DNA of 35,938 nt, taken from Synechococcales cyanobacterium PMM_0082. Its GTDB lineage: Bacteria; Cyanobacteriota; Cyanobacteriia; Pseudanabaenales; Pseudanabaenaceae. Below the pieces are notes generated by a model that was not told the DNA's origin, did no database searches, and was given only the letters and a program-made list of their open reading frames with translations. Shown piece after piece: positions 1-8,101 of this stretch. The DNA lies in NCBI GenBank assembly GCA_949127865.1, contig CASBQR010000074.1:1-35938 (forward strand), given 5' to 3'. Numbering within the stretch: position 1 is the first letter of the stretch; each line of letters opens with the position of its first letter. Made by a program: the position numbers and the translations under genes.

Positions 1-351
1 CAAGAATATCAACGCGCTAAGGTGACGGTTTTGCCTTCGGTGCATACTAACCTCTACGGAGACTATACTCCCGTTCCCGAACTCATGGGTTTTACACTTC
101 TAGAATCTCAAGCTTGCGGAACTCCTGCAATCTGTACAGATGCTGGGGCAATGCATGAGTTTGTCGATGATGGTAAGACGGGATATGTAGTTAAGCAAAA
201 CTCTGGAGAGGCGATCGCAGATGCTTTAAATAAACTCATTAAGTTATCGCCAACAGAATATGTAACATCCCAAACCTGTTGTCGTCAGTGGGTTCATTCT
301 CTGAATTGGAAAACAGTTGTCGAACAACATTTAGAACTATATCAACAATAA
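1..351 (+). CDS. Glycosyltransferase, family 4-like, C-terminal part (5' end outside window)
   Basis: This is the last 116 codons of a glycosyltransferase. The frame is open from base 1, so the ORF-track GTG at 22 is internal and the true start lies before the window. The visible part is the C-terminal nucleotide-sugar binding half of a GT-B enzyme: ELMGFTLLESQACGTPAI is the E-x7-E region that contacts the donor sugar nucleotide in GT4 enzymes, followed by the usual closing helix (WKTVVEQHLELYQ). It probably transfers a sugar in exopolysaccharide, lipopolysaccharide or glycolipid synthesis at the cytoplasmic membrane. The acceptor and sugar cannot be told from this fragment. It converges on the next glycosyltransferase with a one-base gap, which leaves no room for a separate terminator. 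Confidence 0.85.
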   Translation, partial: QEYQRAKVTVLPSVHTNLYGDYTPVPELMGFTLLESQACGTPAICTDAGAMHEFVDDGKTGYVVKQNSGEAIADALNKLIKLSPTEYVTSQTCCRQWVHSLNWKTVVEQHLELYQQ

Positions 352-352
352 C

Positions 353-1516
353 TTATGAAAAATTTTGGCTTTCCTTGCGAATAGCTAAATCGTATAGCTT
401 CATTAAGTTCTGCAAATGATCTTCCATAGAAAAATACTCTTCTACCATAAGTTTTCCCTTTAGTCCCATTTTTTGTGCTAAAGACCAATTTCTGGCTAAT
501 TTTTCAATGCTTTGCGCTAGTCCATTAATATCATTTGCATCCACAAGTAAGGCATTTTGAAGGCACTCAACGTATTCAGGAATTCCTCCTACCTTACTTG
601 CAATAATTGGTCTACCCATTGCTGCTGCTTCTAAACTAACAAAGCCAGCGGGTTCATGCCATACCGAAGGAAATATTAACGCTCTTGCTGCTCTTAACAG
701 TTGCATGACTTGTACTGAATCAACCCATCCATGTAAAGTAACTTTATCCTCCAACTTCAACTGACGGATTAGAGATATCAACAACTTTTCTTGTTCTTGA
801 TTACCTGTACCAGCTATATCGAGATGAATTGGCACTTGAACTAAAGCTAGAGCTTTCAGCAACCAGTTCAGACCCTTTTGGGGGGTAATTCGTCCTACAA
901 ACGCAAAATGAGGAATACCTGTATCAGGAGGTGGAGAGTAATCTTGAATTTTAGGAGCAGGTAAATAGAGCATCTCAACTAATGCAGAATTATAACCAGA
1001 GCGAATCATTTGTTGCCTAACAAATTCACTATTAGCGATCGCTGGCAGCTTCGTGAGAGTCTCCATTTCCTGCCAACAGCGTTGAAACTCATCCCGTAAT
1101 ACATGCGGTCGAATGCTGCCGCAGTGGTCTACAACATGCCCCCAGAGACAACCGCCCAGTCCGTAAGGGCGATCGCATGGTTGATGCCAATTTTGCAAAT
1201 ACCGCGAGCCACTAGGACAATAGGGATTGTGACTATGAACAGAACGCACTACTGGCAGTTCTTGTGGCGGTAGCTTGCTAATGGAGGTGTGTAAATGAAG
1301 AATATCTAACTGGTGTAATTCAGCTTGCCTGTAGAGGTCATCATCATCACTGACAAGTACTCTACAATCTTCTGCGACTAGATTGAGGTTAATTGGGCGA
1401 GTATCGAATAAATAAACCCTATGTCCTGCTGCTAATTGAGCTTGGCTAAGGCGATATATATAAGTAGCAATCCCACCAGGATCACTTAAGCCTTTCATAT
1501 AGTGAGCTATACGCAT
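353..1516 (-). CDS. Glycosyltransferase family 4 protein
   Basis: A full-length GT4-type GT-B glycosyltransferase of 387 residues. The N-terminal domain opens with MRIAHYMKGLSDPGGIATY, the glycine-rich loop typical of the family. The C-terminal Rossmann domain starts around residue 200 with FAFVGRITPQKGLNWLL and carries the donor-binding E-x7-E motif in EPAGFVSLEAAAMGRPII. A cysteine-rich stretch near residues 95-135 (NPYCPSG, QPCDRPYGLGGCLWG) resembles a segment seen in some GT4 enzymes of exopolysaccharide clusters. The role inferred is sugar transfer in surface polysaccharide assembly; the specificity is unknown. The FkbM methyltransferase lies just upstream on the same strand, 45 bp away, so the two may be co-transcribed in a glycan locus that extends left of the window. 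Confidence 0.9.
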   Translation of the reverse strand: MRIAHYMKGLSDPGGIATYIYRLSQAQLAAGHRVYLFDTRPINLNLVAEDCRVLVSDDDDLYRQAELHQLDILHLHTSISKLPPQELPVVRSVHSHNPYCPSGSRYLQNWHQPCDRPYGLGGCLWGHVVDHCGSIRPHVLRDEFQRCWQEMETLTKLPAIANSEFVRQQMIRSGYNSALVEMLYLPAPKIQDYSPPPDTGIPHFAFVGRITPQKGLNWLLKALALVQVPIHLDIAGTGNQEQEKLLISLIRQLKLEDKVTLHGWVDSVQVMQLLRAARALIFPSVWHEPAGFVSLEAAAMGRPIIASKVGGIPEYVECLQNALLVDANDINGLAQSIEKLARNWSLAQKMGLKGKLMVEEYFSMEDHLQNLMKLYDLAIRKESQNFS

Positions 1517-1561
1517 TAATTATTCACTATTTTTAACTAAATATAAACACGTTAATTAATT

Positions 1562-2347
1562 TTATTCAATTGAAAAAAGTAGGTTTTGCAAAGGAGAATC
1601 AATATCTATACCTTTGTTCTTTGACTTAAGCCCTAACCCTAATAATTTCTGATATAGGGAGTTAACACTGCTTCCATTACCTTCAAGCCAATCTTTATTA
1701 AATTCTAAAAGAATGGAATGAATTTTCCTAGATTCAATAGCTATTCTAGCCCCTTCAATAACATTCGGTTCAAAACCTTCTACATCAATTTTCATTAAGT
1801 CAACATACTCAATTTTATTGTCTTTTAAATATTCGTCTAATGTAAGAATAGGAACTTCAATTGGATGACCACCGTCATTCTTGACCATTGTTGGTGTATG
1901 ATTTCCCCATTTATCATCAGATATATAAAGTTCTATAGTGCCTCTAGAGTTACTAAGACCTGCTTGAATTATGCTAATTTGAGATATATTATTCCTATTA
2001 ATAGTGTCTTCTAATCTGCCATATGCATATGGACTTGGTTCAAATGCTATAACCTTTCCTTCACTTCCAACTAAAGCAGATGCCATAAGAGTGAAATAGC
2101 CGATATTAGCCCCCACGTCTATAAAGGTCATACCTGGCTTGAGATAATTCTTAATCAGGTTTGATTCACATGGCTCAAAAACATTTAAATAAACGCTTCT
2201 TTGAATATAATCGCTTAAATCTAGAGTCAATTTATAGTCATAAAAATTAACATTTTTTTCTCCTACTCTTGGACAGATTAAATGTAAAAATCCTGCTTTA
2301 CGGGGAAAGTTAAACTGGCGAACCCATTCAATAAAAAGCTGTTTCAT
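1562..2347 (-). CDS. FkbM family SAM-dependent methyltransferase
   Basis: A 261-residue protein with the FkbM-type methyltransferase fold. SAM motif I is TFIDVGANIGYFTLMAS (about residues 74-90), and the acidic end of strand 2 is VIAFEPSPYAYGRLE. The FkbM hallmark LMKIDVEGFEPNVIEGA sits near residue 184. Family members O-methylate sugars or polyketides, and next to glycosyltransferases the likely substrate is a surface glycan. The gene is clearly more AT-rich than its neighbours, uses many AAT/ATA codons and contains no GCGATCGC site, unlike most genes in this window. It borders a decayed transposase region, so recent horizontal acquisition is plausible. It lies 45 bp upstream of the GT4 gene in the same direction. 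Confidence 0.9.
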   Translation of the reverse strand: MKQLFIEWVRQFNFPRKAGFLHLICPRVGEKNVNFYDYKLTLDLSDYIQRSVYLNVFEPCESNLIKNYLKPGMTFIDVGANIGYFTLMASALVGSEGKVIAFEPSPYAYGRLEDTINRNNISQISIIQAGLSNSRGTIELYISDDKWGNHTPTMVKNDGGHPIEVPILTLDEYLKDNKIEYVDLMKIDVEGFEPNVIEGARIAIESRKIHSILLEFNKDWLEGNGSSVNSLYQKLLGLGLKSKNKGIDIDSPLQNLLFSIE

Positions 2348-2737
2348 TTTTTATTTTAAACCTGTTTAATGATAATTGTATTATTTAACACAATTAATAA
2401 TTATGAAATTTATTGTTCAATTCTTTATCTCGATACAGGGGTTGAATGCTCAATAATTGCGGGCAGAGTTTCTTCGATTTTCATAAGTTTACATCTTTTT
2501 CAAATTTTTCTAAAATGTTCTTCGCCATATAATGCCATTTATAAACTCTTAATTCTGGCGTTAGGTAACAGCAAGATGTTTTGTAAATATACGTAGTTAA
2601 AAACCATTACGGGGATGTAGCGCCCAACCCTGATTGACTGACAAAAGTCCAAGGAAGAGCAAGAGAAAGCATACAGAGAGTGCATTTGGGTAAAAATCAG
2701 GCAAATGCTGGCTTTGAAAAAATGAGCAAAGATCGAA
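2348..2737. other. AT-rich intergenic stretch, no gene recognised
   Basis: About 390 bp between the FkbM gene start and the transposase remnant. The short ORFs in the track here (2369..2596, 2539..2790) have low-complexity translations with no recognisable motif. I see no RNA gene and no clear terminator. It must hold the promoter for the leftward FkbM/GT4 pair, but I cannot place it with confidence. Confidence 0.5.
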
Positions 2738-3150
2738 ATGTCCAAAAACGCCTCACGACTATATAGTGAACTAAAAAATTTGGGAGTCAATATAGCCCTT
2801 GGTCAGATATAAGGCATTTAGGGGTAATGGGCAAGATGATGGGGGGATTAATCGCAACAGGCAGTGTAAATCTGACGAAATAGATCAGCCATTTCAACAC
2901 TAAAGCGGAAATAGCGCAAAGTACGCAGACACAACTATCAGGATGAATGAAGAATCTCTGTATCAACCCCGCAAAGCTATATAGTCCAGTGATCAAAGCC
3001 TATTTAAGCAAATGGCAAGAAGCAGAAATATATCTAAGTTTTGACACCAGTCAACTGTGGGAAGAGTACTGCATTATCTTATCTCATGAGGTCAGGAATA
3101 GTTCCCGCCCATTGCGTAGTGATAGATAAAGTGAATTTCTCTGAAACCAT
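2738..3150 (+). pseudogene. Degenerate IS4-like transposase, N-terminal remnant with frameshifts
   Basis: Read across three frames, this region rebuilds the first 130 or so residues of a DDE transposase of the IS4 type common in cyanobacteria. ATG at 2738 opens MSKNASRLYSELKNLGV. After a stop and frameshift near 2810 it continues RHLGVMGKMMGGLIATGSVN (the usual helical LVGLIxSGSVNLT segment). After another break, NPAKLYSPVIKAYLSKWQEA and EIYLSFDTSQLWEEYCII follow, the last being the LALDTSxLWxxFCI segment around the first catalytic Asp. Beyond about 3150 similarity fades, so the C-terminal two thirds and the right end are missing. I could not identify terminal inverted repeats or a target-site duplication. 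It is an old, inactive remnant. The family call comes from motif memory, not from a search. Confidence 0.65.
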
Positions 3151-3284
3151 CAGTGGATAAGCATAAATATCCCAAAGATTATTAGGGGGAAAGGTTATAG
3201 TTTTTAGATAGTTCTATGCCAAAAGTTATTAATTTGGGTATTTCTCTTTAATTCCAAGTTTAGATTTCTAATTAATTTTTCATT

Positions 3285-4781
3285 ATGTCTAAAAAAATAA
3301 TTATCTGGTTTCGCAATGACCTGCGATCGCATGATCATCAACCATTACACCAAGCAGTTCAATTAAACGCCCAGATTATTCCAATCTACTGTTTTGACCC
3401 AAGGACATTTGGACAAACTAACTGTGGGTTTCCAAAAACTGGGGCATTTAGAGCTAAATTTTTATTAGAGAGTCTCATAGATTTAAGGCATAAATTGAAG
3501 ACCTTGGGCAGTAATCTCATCATTCGTCAAGGTTTTCCAGAATTAATCATACCTGAGCTAGCATTAGATATTCAGGCTACAGATGTCTATTTTCATGGGG
3601 AGGCAACTTCCGAAGAGATTAAAGTAGAAACAGATCTTATAAATAATCTTACAAAAATTGGAGTGAAGTCTGTATCCTTCTGGGGGCATTCGCTTTATAA
3701 TCCTGAAGATTTACCTTTTCAGATTTCTAACTTACCTGAACTATTTACGAGCTTTCGGAAGGAAGTTGAAAAATCCTCTATTGTCAATCCCCCACTACCA
3801 ACTCCTGCTCAATTACCTCCTATAGATAATCTGGAAGTTGGTGAAATCCCTACTTTAGGAGAATTAGGTTTTGAACCTGCGATCGCCGATCCTAGGACAA
3901 TTATAAAATTTACAGGCGGTGAAACATCAGGATTAGAGCGACTTGATTACTATTTTTGGCAGAGTGATCTTATAAGAACTTACAAAGAAACTCGAAATGG
4001 AATGCTTGGCGAAGATTATTCTTCAAAATTTTCACCTTGGTTAGCTCTCGGTTGCCTTAGCCCTCGTTACATTTATGCTCAAGTCAAAAAATATGAACAA
4101 GAACGAACTGCTAATGATTCTACCTATTGGCTGATATTTGAACTGCTGTGGCGTGATTATTTTCGATTTATTGCTACCAAACATGGCGATCGCCTCTTTA
4201 AGAGATCAGGGTTACAGGGCATAAATTTACCTTGGTCAGAGGATGGGGGGCAATTTGGACTTTGGCAAACTGGGCAAACTGGATTTCCGTTAATTGATGC
4301 CAATATGCAAGAGTTAGCAGCAACGGGCTTTATGTCCAATCGGGGAAGACAAAATGTTGCGAGTTTTTTAACTAAGAATATGGGAATTAATTGGCAAATG
4401 GGGGCAAAGTGGTTTGAGTCGATGCTAATTGATTATGATGTCTGTAGTAACTGGGGAAATTGGAACTACGCAGCAGGTGTAGGTAATGATGCCAGAGGAT
4501 TTCGCTATTTTAATATTCTCAAGCAATCCCAAGATTATGATCCTGACGGTAAGTATGTAAAACATTGGCTCCCCGCCTTGAAACTAGTTCCGTCTAGGAA
4601 AGTTCACAGTCCTTGGACACTCTTGGATGTCGAACTAGAGCGATCGCAAATTAACATAGGAAAAGATTATCCTAAACCGATTTTAGACTTAGATCGCTCA
4701 GTAAAGGTTAACGAACAAGCCTACAACTCCGCCTGTGGAATCGGTAAAAATGCCCACAAAAGAGAAAATTTAAGACGATAG
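3285..4781 (+). CDS. cry: Cryptochrome DASH / deoxyribodipyrimidine photolyase family flavoprotein
   Basis: A 498-residue FAD-binding photolyase/cryptochrome. The N-terminal alpha/beta photolyase domain begins KKIIIWFRNDLRSHDHQPL. The C-terminal helical FAD domain includes LIFELLWRDYFRFIATKHG, then GRQNVASFLTKNMGINW and DYDVCSNWGNWNYAAGVG. The DYDV(C/Y)SNWxNW stretch followed by FNILKQSQDYDPDGKYVKHW is characteristic of the CRY-DASH branch rather than class I CPD photolyases. CRY-DASH proteins bind FAD and usually MTHF and repair CPDs in single-stranded or looped DNA; some act as blue-light sensors. The length fits the family and the ATG at 3285 begins right before the first beta strand. It ends 5 bp from convergent cobQ. 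Confidence 0.92.
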   Translation: MSKKIIIWFRNDLRSHDHQPLHQAVQLNAQIIPIYCFDPRTFGQTNCGFPKTGAFRAKFLLESLIDLRHKLKTLGSNLIIRQGFPELIIPELALDIQATDVYFHGEATSEEIKVETDLINNLTKIGVKSVSFWGHSLYNPEDLPFQISNLPELFTSFRKEVEKSSIVNPPLPTPAQLPPIDNLEVGEIPTLGELGFEPAIADPRTIIKFTGGETSGLERLDYYFWQSDLIRTYKETRNGMLGEDYSSKFSPWLALGCLSPRYIYAQVKKYEQERTANDSTYWLIFELLWRDYFRFIATKHGDRLFKRSGLQGINLPWSEDGGQFGLWQTGQTGFPLIDANMQELAATGFMSNRGRQNVASFLTKNMGINWQMGAKWFESMLIDYDVCSNWGNWNYAAGVGNDARGFRYFNILKQSQDYDPDGKYVKHWLPALKLVPSRKVHSPWTLLDVELERSQINIGKDYPKPILDLDRSVKVNEQAYNSACGIGKNAHKRENLRR

Positions 4782-4786
4782 CAACC

Positions 4787-6292
4787 CTACAAATTTAAAT
4801 ACTGACGAATTGGATTCAGGTCAAGATGATTTTCCAGTAGGTCAGCCATTTGGTTATACATAGTCTGCTGGTGAGTTTGCCAATTTAGCTGAGAAGGTTG
4901 ATATTCGGGAATATTTGCCATCTTTACTAATGCTGCCCGCACCTGACTAGATTCAAATAGTCCATGTAAATAAGTTCCCCAAATCCTTGGCGATCGCACT
5001 CCTTCAGGTTGCTTGTTATCCAGATAGGCAGATTGATTTTGGTATTGAATCTGGAGCAAAGGCTGAATATCTTCGTTTTGTGCAACTAGTTCTGTATGCC
5101 CCATATGAATTTCATATGCCATCCATTGATCGGTAACTTGATCGGTGGCTTGCTCAGAGTACCAATTTGCCTGCACTTGTCGCACTTGTTTGATCGGTAA
5201 AAACTCGGTAATTACAGGTAAAAGCCCTAAACCTGCGACTTGTCCTGCTGAGCCTGCTACCCCTTGCCGATCGCCTAGACTAATTCCCAACATTTGATAC
5301 CCACCACAAATCCCGACTATAGGTATACCTTGACTAGCAGCCCGATTAATTGCCAGATCTAAGCCAGTCTTGCGTAACCACTCTAAATCAGCGATCGTAT
5401 TTTTACTGCCGGGCAGAATAATTAGCTTAGCGTCACTTAACTCCGCCACAGACTGCACCCAACAGGTTTGAACTCCATAATCTAACTGCCAAGGTTGCGA
5501 GTCTTGGGAATTGGAAAGATGGGGAAATCTGATCCACGCAATCTTTGCCCCCACTCCTTTGGTTTCGGCATCTTGGCACAAACTATCTTCACTTTCAGGT
5601 TGCAAATTCCCTTGATAAGGGAGTACACCTAAATAGGGAACCTTGGGAATATAATCCTTAAAATACTTTTCGGCATCAGCAAATAAGCGTAAATCTCCAC
5701 GAAACTTATTAACCACTAAGCCCAGTCCAGCTAACTGAGTAGGTTCTGACATCAGGTGATGAGTTCCGATAATCTGGGCAAATACACCTCCTTTTTCAAT
5801 ATCTCCCACCAATAGCCACCGACCTTTTAAGTGCATAATTGGTCGTAAATTCACTAAATCACGGTGCATTAAATTAAGCTCAACTGGACTACCTGCGCCT
5901 TCTAGCAATAAAACATCGCAGCGATCGCCCCAAAAATCTAAACATTCACACACAGTCTGCCACAGAGTTTCAATATGTTGATAGTAGTCAATAGCGGCAA
6001 TATGTTGTCGAGCTTCACCCATCACTACTAATTGTGAAGTCCCTGCCCCTGATGGTTTGAGCAAAATTGGATTCATCTGGGCGATTGGGCGCATTCCACA
6101 GGCGATCGCTTGCACAGACTGAGCGCGACCAATTTCCCCTCCTTCAAGGGTAACGTAGGAATTATTCGACATATTTTGAGCCTTAAACGGAGCCACATTT
6201 ATCCCTTGCCGTCGCAACCATGCCCCCAAAGCCGTAACCATCCAACTTTTACCCGCATTAGATGAAGTTCCTAAAACCGAAATTGCTTTCAT
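4787..6292 (-). CDS. cobQ: Cobyric acid synthase (adenosylcobyrinic acid a,c-diamide amidating)
   Basis: CobQ amidates side-chain carboxylates of adenosylcobyrinic acid a,c-diamide at positions b, d, e and g, using glutamine and ATP, in corrinoid (pseudocobalamin in cyanobacteria) synthesis. The N-terminal synthetase domain starts MKAISVLGTSSNAGKSW with the P-loop-like GTSSNAGKS, followed by FKAQNMSNNSYVT and LLLEGAGSPVELNL. The C-terminal class I glutamine amidotransferase domain has LPGSKNTIADL, the nucleophile elbow GICGGYQMLG with the catalytic Cys, and the catalytic His in GTYLHGLFES. I chose ATG 6292 (501 aa) because the fold starts there; the track start at 6328 adds 12 residues not expected for the family. 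Neither start has a clear Shine-Dalgarno site. It is divergent from lipA, with a TATAAT-like box at 6339-6344 between them. Confidence 0.95.
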   Translation of the reverse strand: MKAISVLGTSSNAGKSWMVTALGAWLRRQGINVAPFKAQNMSNNSYVTLEGGEIGRAQSVQAIACGMRPIAQMNPILLKPSGAGTSQLVVMGEARQHIAAIDYYQHIETLWQTVCECLDFWGDRCDVLLLEGAGSPVELNLMHRDLVNLRPIMHLKGRWLLVGDIEKGGVFAQIIGTHHLMSEPTQLAGLGLVVNKFRGDLRLFADAEKYFKDYIPKVPYLGVLPYQGNLQPESEDSLCQDAETKGVGAKIAWIRFPHLSNSQDSQPWQLDYGVQTCWVQSVAELSDAKLIILPGSKNTIADLEWLRKTGLDLAINRAASQGIPIVGICGGYQMLGISLGDRQGVAGSAGQVAGLGLLPVITEFLPIKQVRQVQANWYSEQATDQVTDQWMAYEIHMGHTELVAQNEDIQPLLQIQYQNQSAYLDNKQPEGVRSPRIWGTYLHGLFESSQVRAALVKMANIPEYQPSQLNWQTHQQTMYNQMADLLENHLDLNPIRQYLNL

Positions 6293-6385
6293 AATTTGCA
6301 GTAACTTGGTTGTGAAAAGCGATCGCATTTAGCTAAAGTATAATGAATTTAACTTTTCTAATCGCCGAGCTTTATAAATATAAAA

Positions 6386-7255
6386 ATGGTAGTTAAACCC
6401 GACTGGCTCAGAGTAAAAGCTCCCCAATGGCAAAGAGTAGGCAGCGTTAAAGAAACCCTACGAGACTTAGGCTTGAATACCGTGTGCGAAGAGGCATCCT
6501 GCCCTAATATTGGTGAATGTTTTAGCATTGGTACCGCCACATTTCTAATTATGGGTCCTGCCTGTACCCGTGCCTGTCCCTATTGTGACATTGACTTTGA
6601 GAAAAAGCCCCAAGTCCTTGACCCTACCGAACCCGATCGCCTAGCCGAAGCCGTAAAAAGATTGAGCTTAAAGCACGTTGTCATTACCTCAGTTAATCGA
6701 GATGATTTAGCCGATGGTGGAGCCTCCCAGTTTGTGAAATGTATTGAGAGGATTCACACCCTTACGCCCAACACCACAATTGAAGTTCTAATTCCCGATC
6801 TATGTGGCAATTGGCAGGCACTAGAAATAATTCTATCTGCTCATCCCAATGTCCTGAATCACAATACCGAGACTATCCCCAGACTATACAAACGCACCCG
6901 TCCACAAGGGGATTACCAAAGGACATTAGAGCTACTGCGCCGCACTAAAGAGCTTGCCCCTTGGGCATATACCAAATCTGGGCTAATGGTTGGTTTGGGC
7001 GAAACCGTTGATGAAGTGATCGAAGTCATGGCAAATCTACGCAGTAGTGATTGTGATATTTTAACCATTGGGCAATATCTCCAACCATCCCAGAAACATC
7101 TTGATGTTCAAGAATTTGTGCATCCCGATCGCTTTGCCAATTGGCAGAAAGTAGGAGAATCTATGGGATTTCTACAGGTTGTTTCTTCACCTTTAACTCG
7201 CAGTTCCTACCATGCCGAAGAAGTCCAAAAACTTATGCAACTATATCCCCGCTAA
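6386..7255 (+). CDS. lipA: Lipoyl synthase
   Basis: A radical SAM enzyme of 289 residues that inserts two sulfurs into octanoyl-protein to make lipoyl groups on 2-oxoacid dehydrogenases and the glycine cleavage H protein. Both iron-sulfur clusters are visible: the auxiliary cluster motif [13 protein letters not shown] and the SAM cluster motif [12 protein letters not shown] (CxxxCxxC). The C-terminal RSSYHA, whose Ser ligates the auxiliary cluster, is also present. Length and order match LipA. The start ATG 6386 is followed at once by family-typical sequence ([10 protein letters not shown]). The AT-rich inverted repeat right after the stop may terminate transcription. Confidence 0.97.
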   Translation: MVVKPDWLRVKAPQWQRVGSVKETLRDLGLNTVCEEASCPNIGECFSIGTATFLIMGPACTRACPYCDIDFEKKPQVLDPTEPDRLAEAVKRLSLKHVVITSVNRDDLADGGASQFVKCIERIHTLTPNTTIEVLIPDLCGNWQALEIILSAHPNVLNHNTETIPRLYKRTRPQGDYQRTLELLRRTKELAPWAYTKSGLMVGLGETVDEVIEVMANLRSSDCDILTIGQYLQPSQKHLDVQEFVHPDRFANWQKVGESMGFLQVVSSPLTRSSYHAEEVQKLMQLYPR

Positions 7256-7285
7256 TCTGATTTACTAAATAATCAGAATTAATTT
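7256..7285 (+). terminator. Possible weak terminator after lipA
   Basis: TCTGATT and AATCAGA form a perfect 7-bp stem with an 8-nt loop, beginning at the base after the lipA stop codon and followed by ATTAATTTTG. The stem is GC-poor and the T-tract is short, so termination may be partial. Confidence 0.35.
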
Positions 7286-7333
7286 TGCAGAATTGGTAGA
7301 TTATAAATATACGCGATGTGCAACTACAACCAA

Positions 7334-7415
7334 CCCTCATCCCCTTCTCCTGCCCTGGGAGGAAGAAATCATCAAAGTCCCTCTCTCGCTCTGGGACAGG
7401 GATTCAGGGTGAGGG
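7334..7415 (+). repeat. Palindromic interspersed repeat, copy 1
   Basis: A GC-richer block starting CCCTCATCCCC and ending CAGGGTGAGGG, whose ends are nearly reverse complements, with inner blocks CTGGGAGGAA and CCCTCTCTC. A related block lies at 21757-21854 in the same orientation. The type resembles small non-coding interspersed repeats seen between cyanobacterial genes, which fold into long imperfect hairpins. It lies between lipA and the small gene at 7528. Confidence 0.65.
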
Positions 7416-7451
7416 CAATCAAAGAAGTCACACATTACGTAAATATATAAA

Positions 7452-7479
7452 TTGGTAGTTTAGTCAGTAAAACTACCAA
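7452..7479. promoter_or_regulatory. Perfect 10-bp inverted repeat upstream of the 7528 gene
   Basis: TTGGTAGTTT and AAACTACCAA are perfect reverse complements separated by 8 nt, about 48 bp before the ATG at 7528. It could be an operator or a 5'-leader hairpin for the small gene, or a hairpin terminator acting on the minus strand, where a T-rich run follows. No plus-strand T-tract follows, so a plus-strand terminator is unlikely. Confidence 0.45.
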
Positions 7480-7527
7480 GGTAAAGTTAATGGGTTTTCA
7501 TCTCACTTTAATAATGCTTACTTACTT

Positions 7528-7899
7528 ATGAATACATTTCAAAGATTTAAAGAGAGTTCTAACGACAATTTTGAAGAAAAACTAAATAAACTCTGTGCCG
7601 CGATCGCCGTGATTGCCCAAAGTGTGGATGAATTAAAAAATATCACCATTGAGCAGGGTAAAAATGTGGAAAGGGCTTTACAGCTAGCCGAACATCAACA
7701 AGCAGGCATGAATAAATTTGTAGATGCTTTCTACGAACAGGCTAAGTCCGTTACAGAGTTATTACTTTCTTTAAAAGAGTCCACGGAAGCCGCCAGAAAC
7801 TTGGCTAAGGCGGGGGAATCTTCCCAAGCGATCGCCAAATCCCATCAAGAAGCAATCCGTGAGTTACTCCAAGAATTACGCCAAAGTCGAAACAATTAA
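7528..7899 (+). CDS. Small predicted coiled-coil protein, function unknown
   Basis: A 123-residue charged, Ala/Leu/Glu/Gln-rich protein that looks helical throughout, with no signal peptide or membrane segment. Heptad-like spacing of hydrophobic residues runs from about residue 18 (LNKLCAAIAVIAQSVDELKN) to the C-terminus (IRELLQELRQ), so an elongated coiled coil is likely. HIP1 sites inside the gene and ordinary codon use suggest it is native. I do not recognise a named family. It lies 200 bp upstream of the PATAN regulator in the same direction, between a repeat and the taxis cluster, so a structural role near the cluster is possible but unproven. Confidence 0.7.
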   Translation: MNTFQRFKESSNDNFEEKLNKLCAAIAVIAQSVDELKNITIEQGKNVERALQLAEHQQAGMNKFVDAFYEQAKSVTELLLSLKESTEAARNLAKAGESSQAIAKSHQEAIRELLQELRQSRNN

Positions 7900-8101
7900 T
7901 TGGTAAATCTTTTGAATCTTTGATAGAAGGGGTTTTACATCTAATTTTTCGCTAACAAGTAATAACTTTTTGAAATTACTAATTGATACTAATGTTTTAG
8001 TTAATTATCTTAATTCTTATGAGATTTAGAAGTAATGTTATGATACGTTTGCAGAGCATTTTCGTATCCCATACTAATTCGTAGTCTAAATTCACAGAAA
8101 T

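Noticed and set aside
2369-2596. 75-aa ORF after the FkbM gene
   Set aside because: Low-complexity AT-rich translation, no recognisable motif, no ribosome site and no support from context.
2787-2996. 69-aa minus-strand ORF
   Set aside because: Antisense of the transposase remnant.
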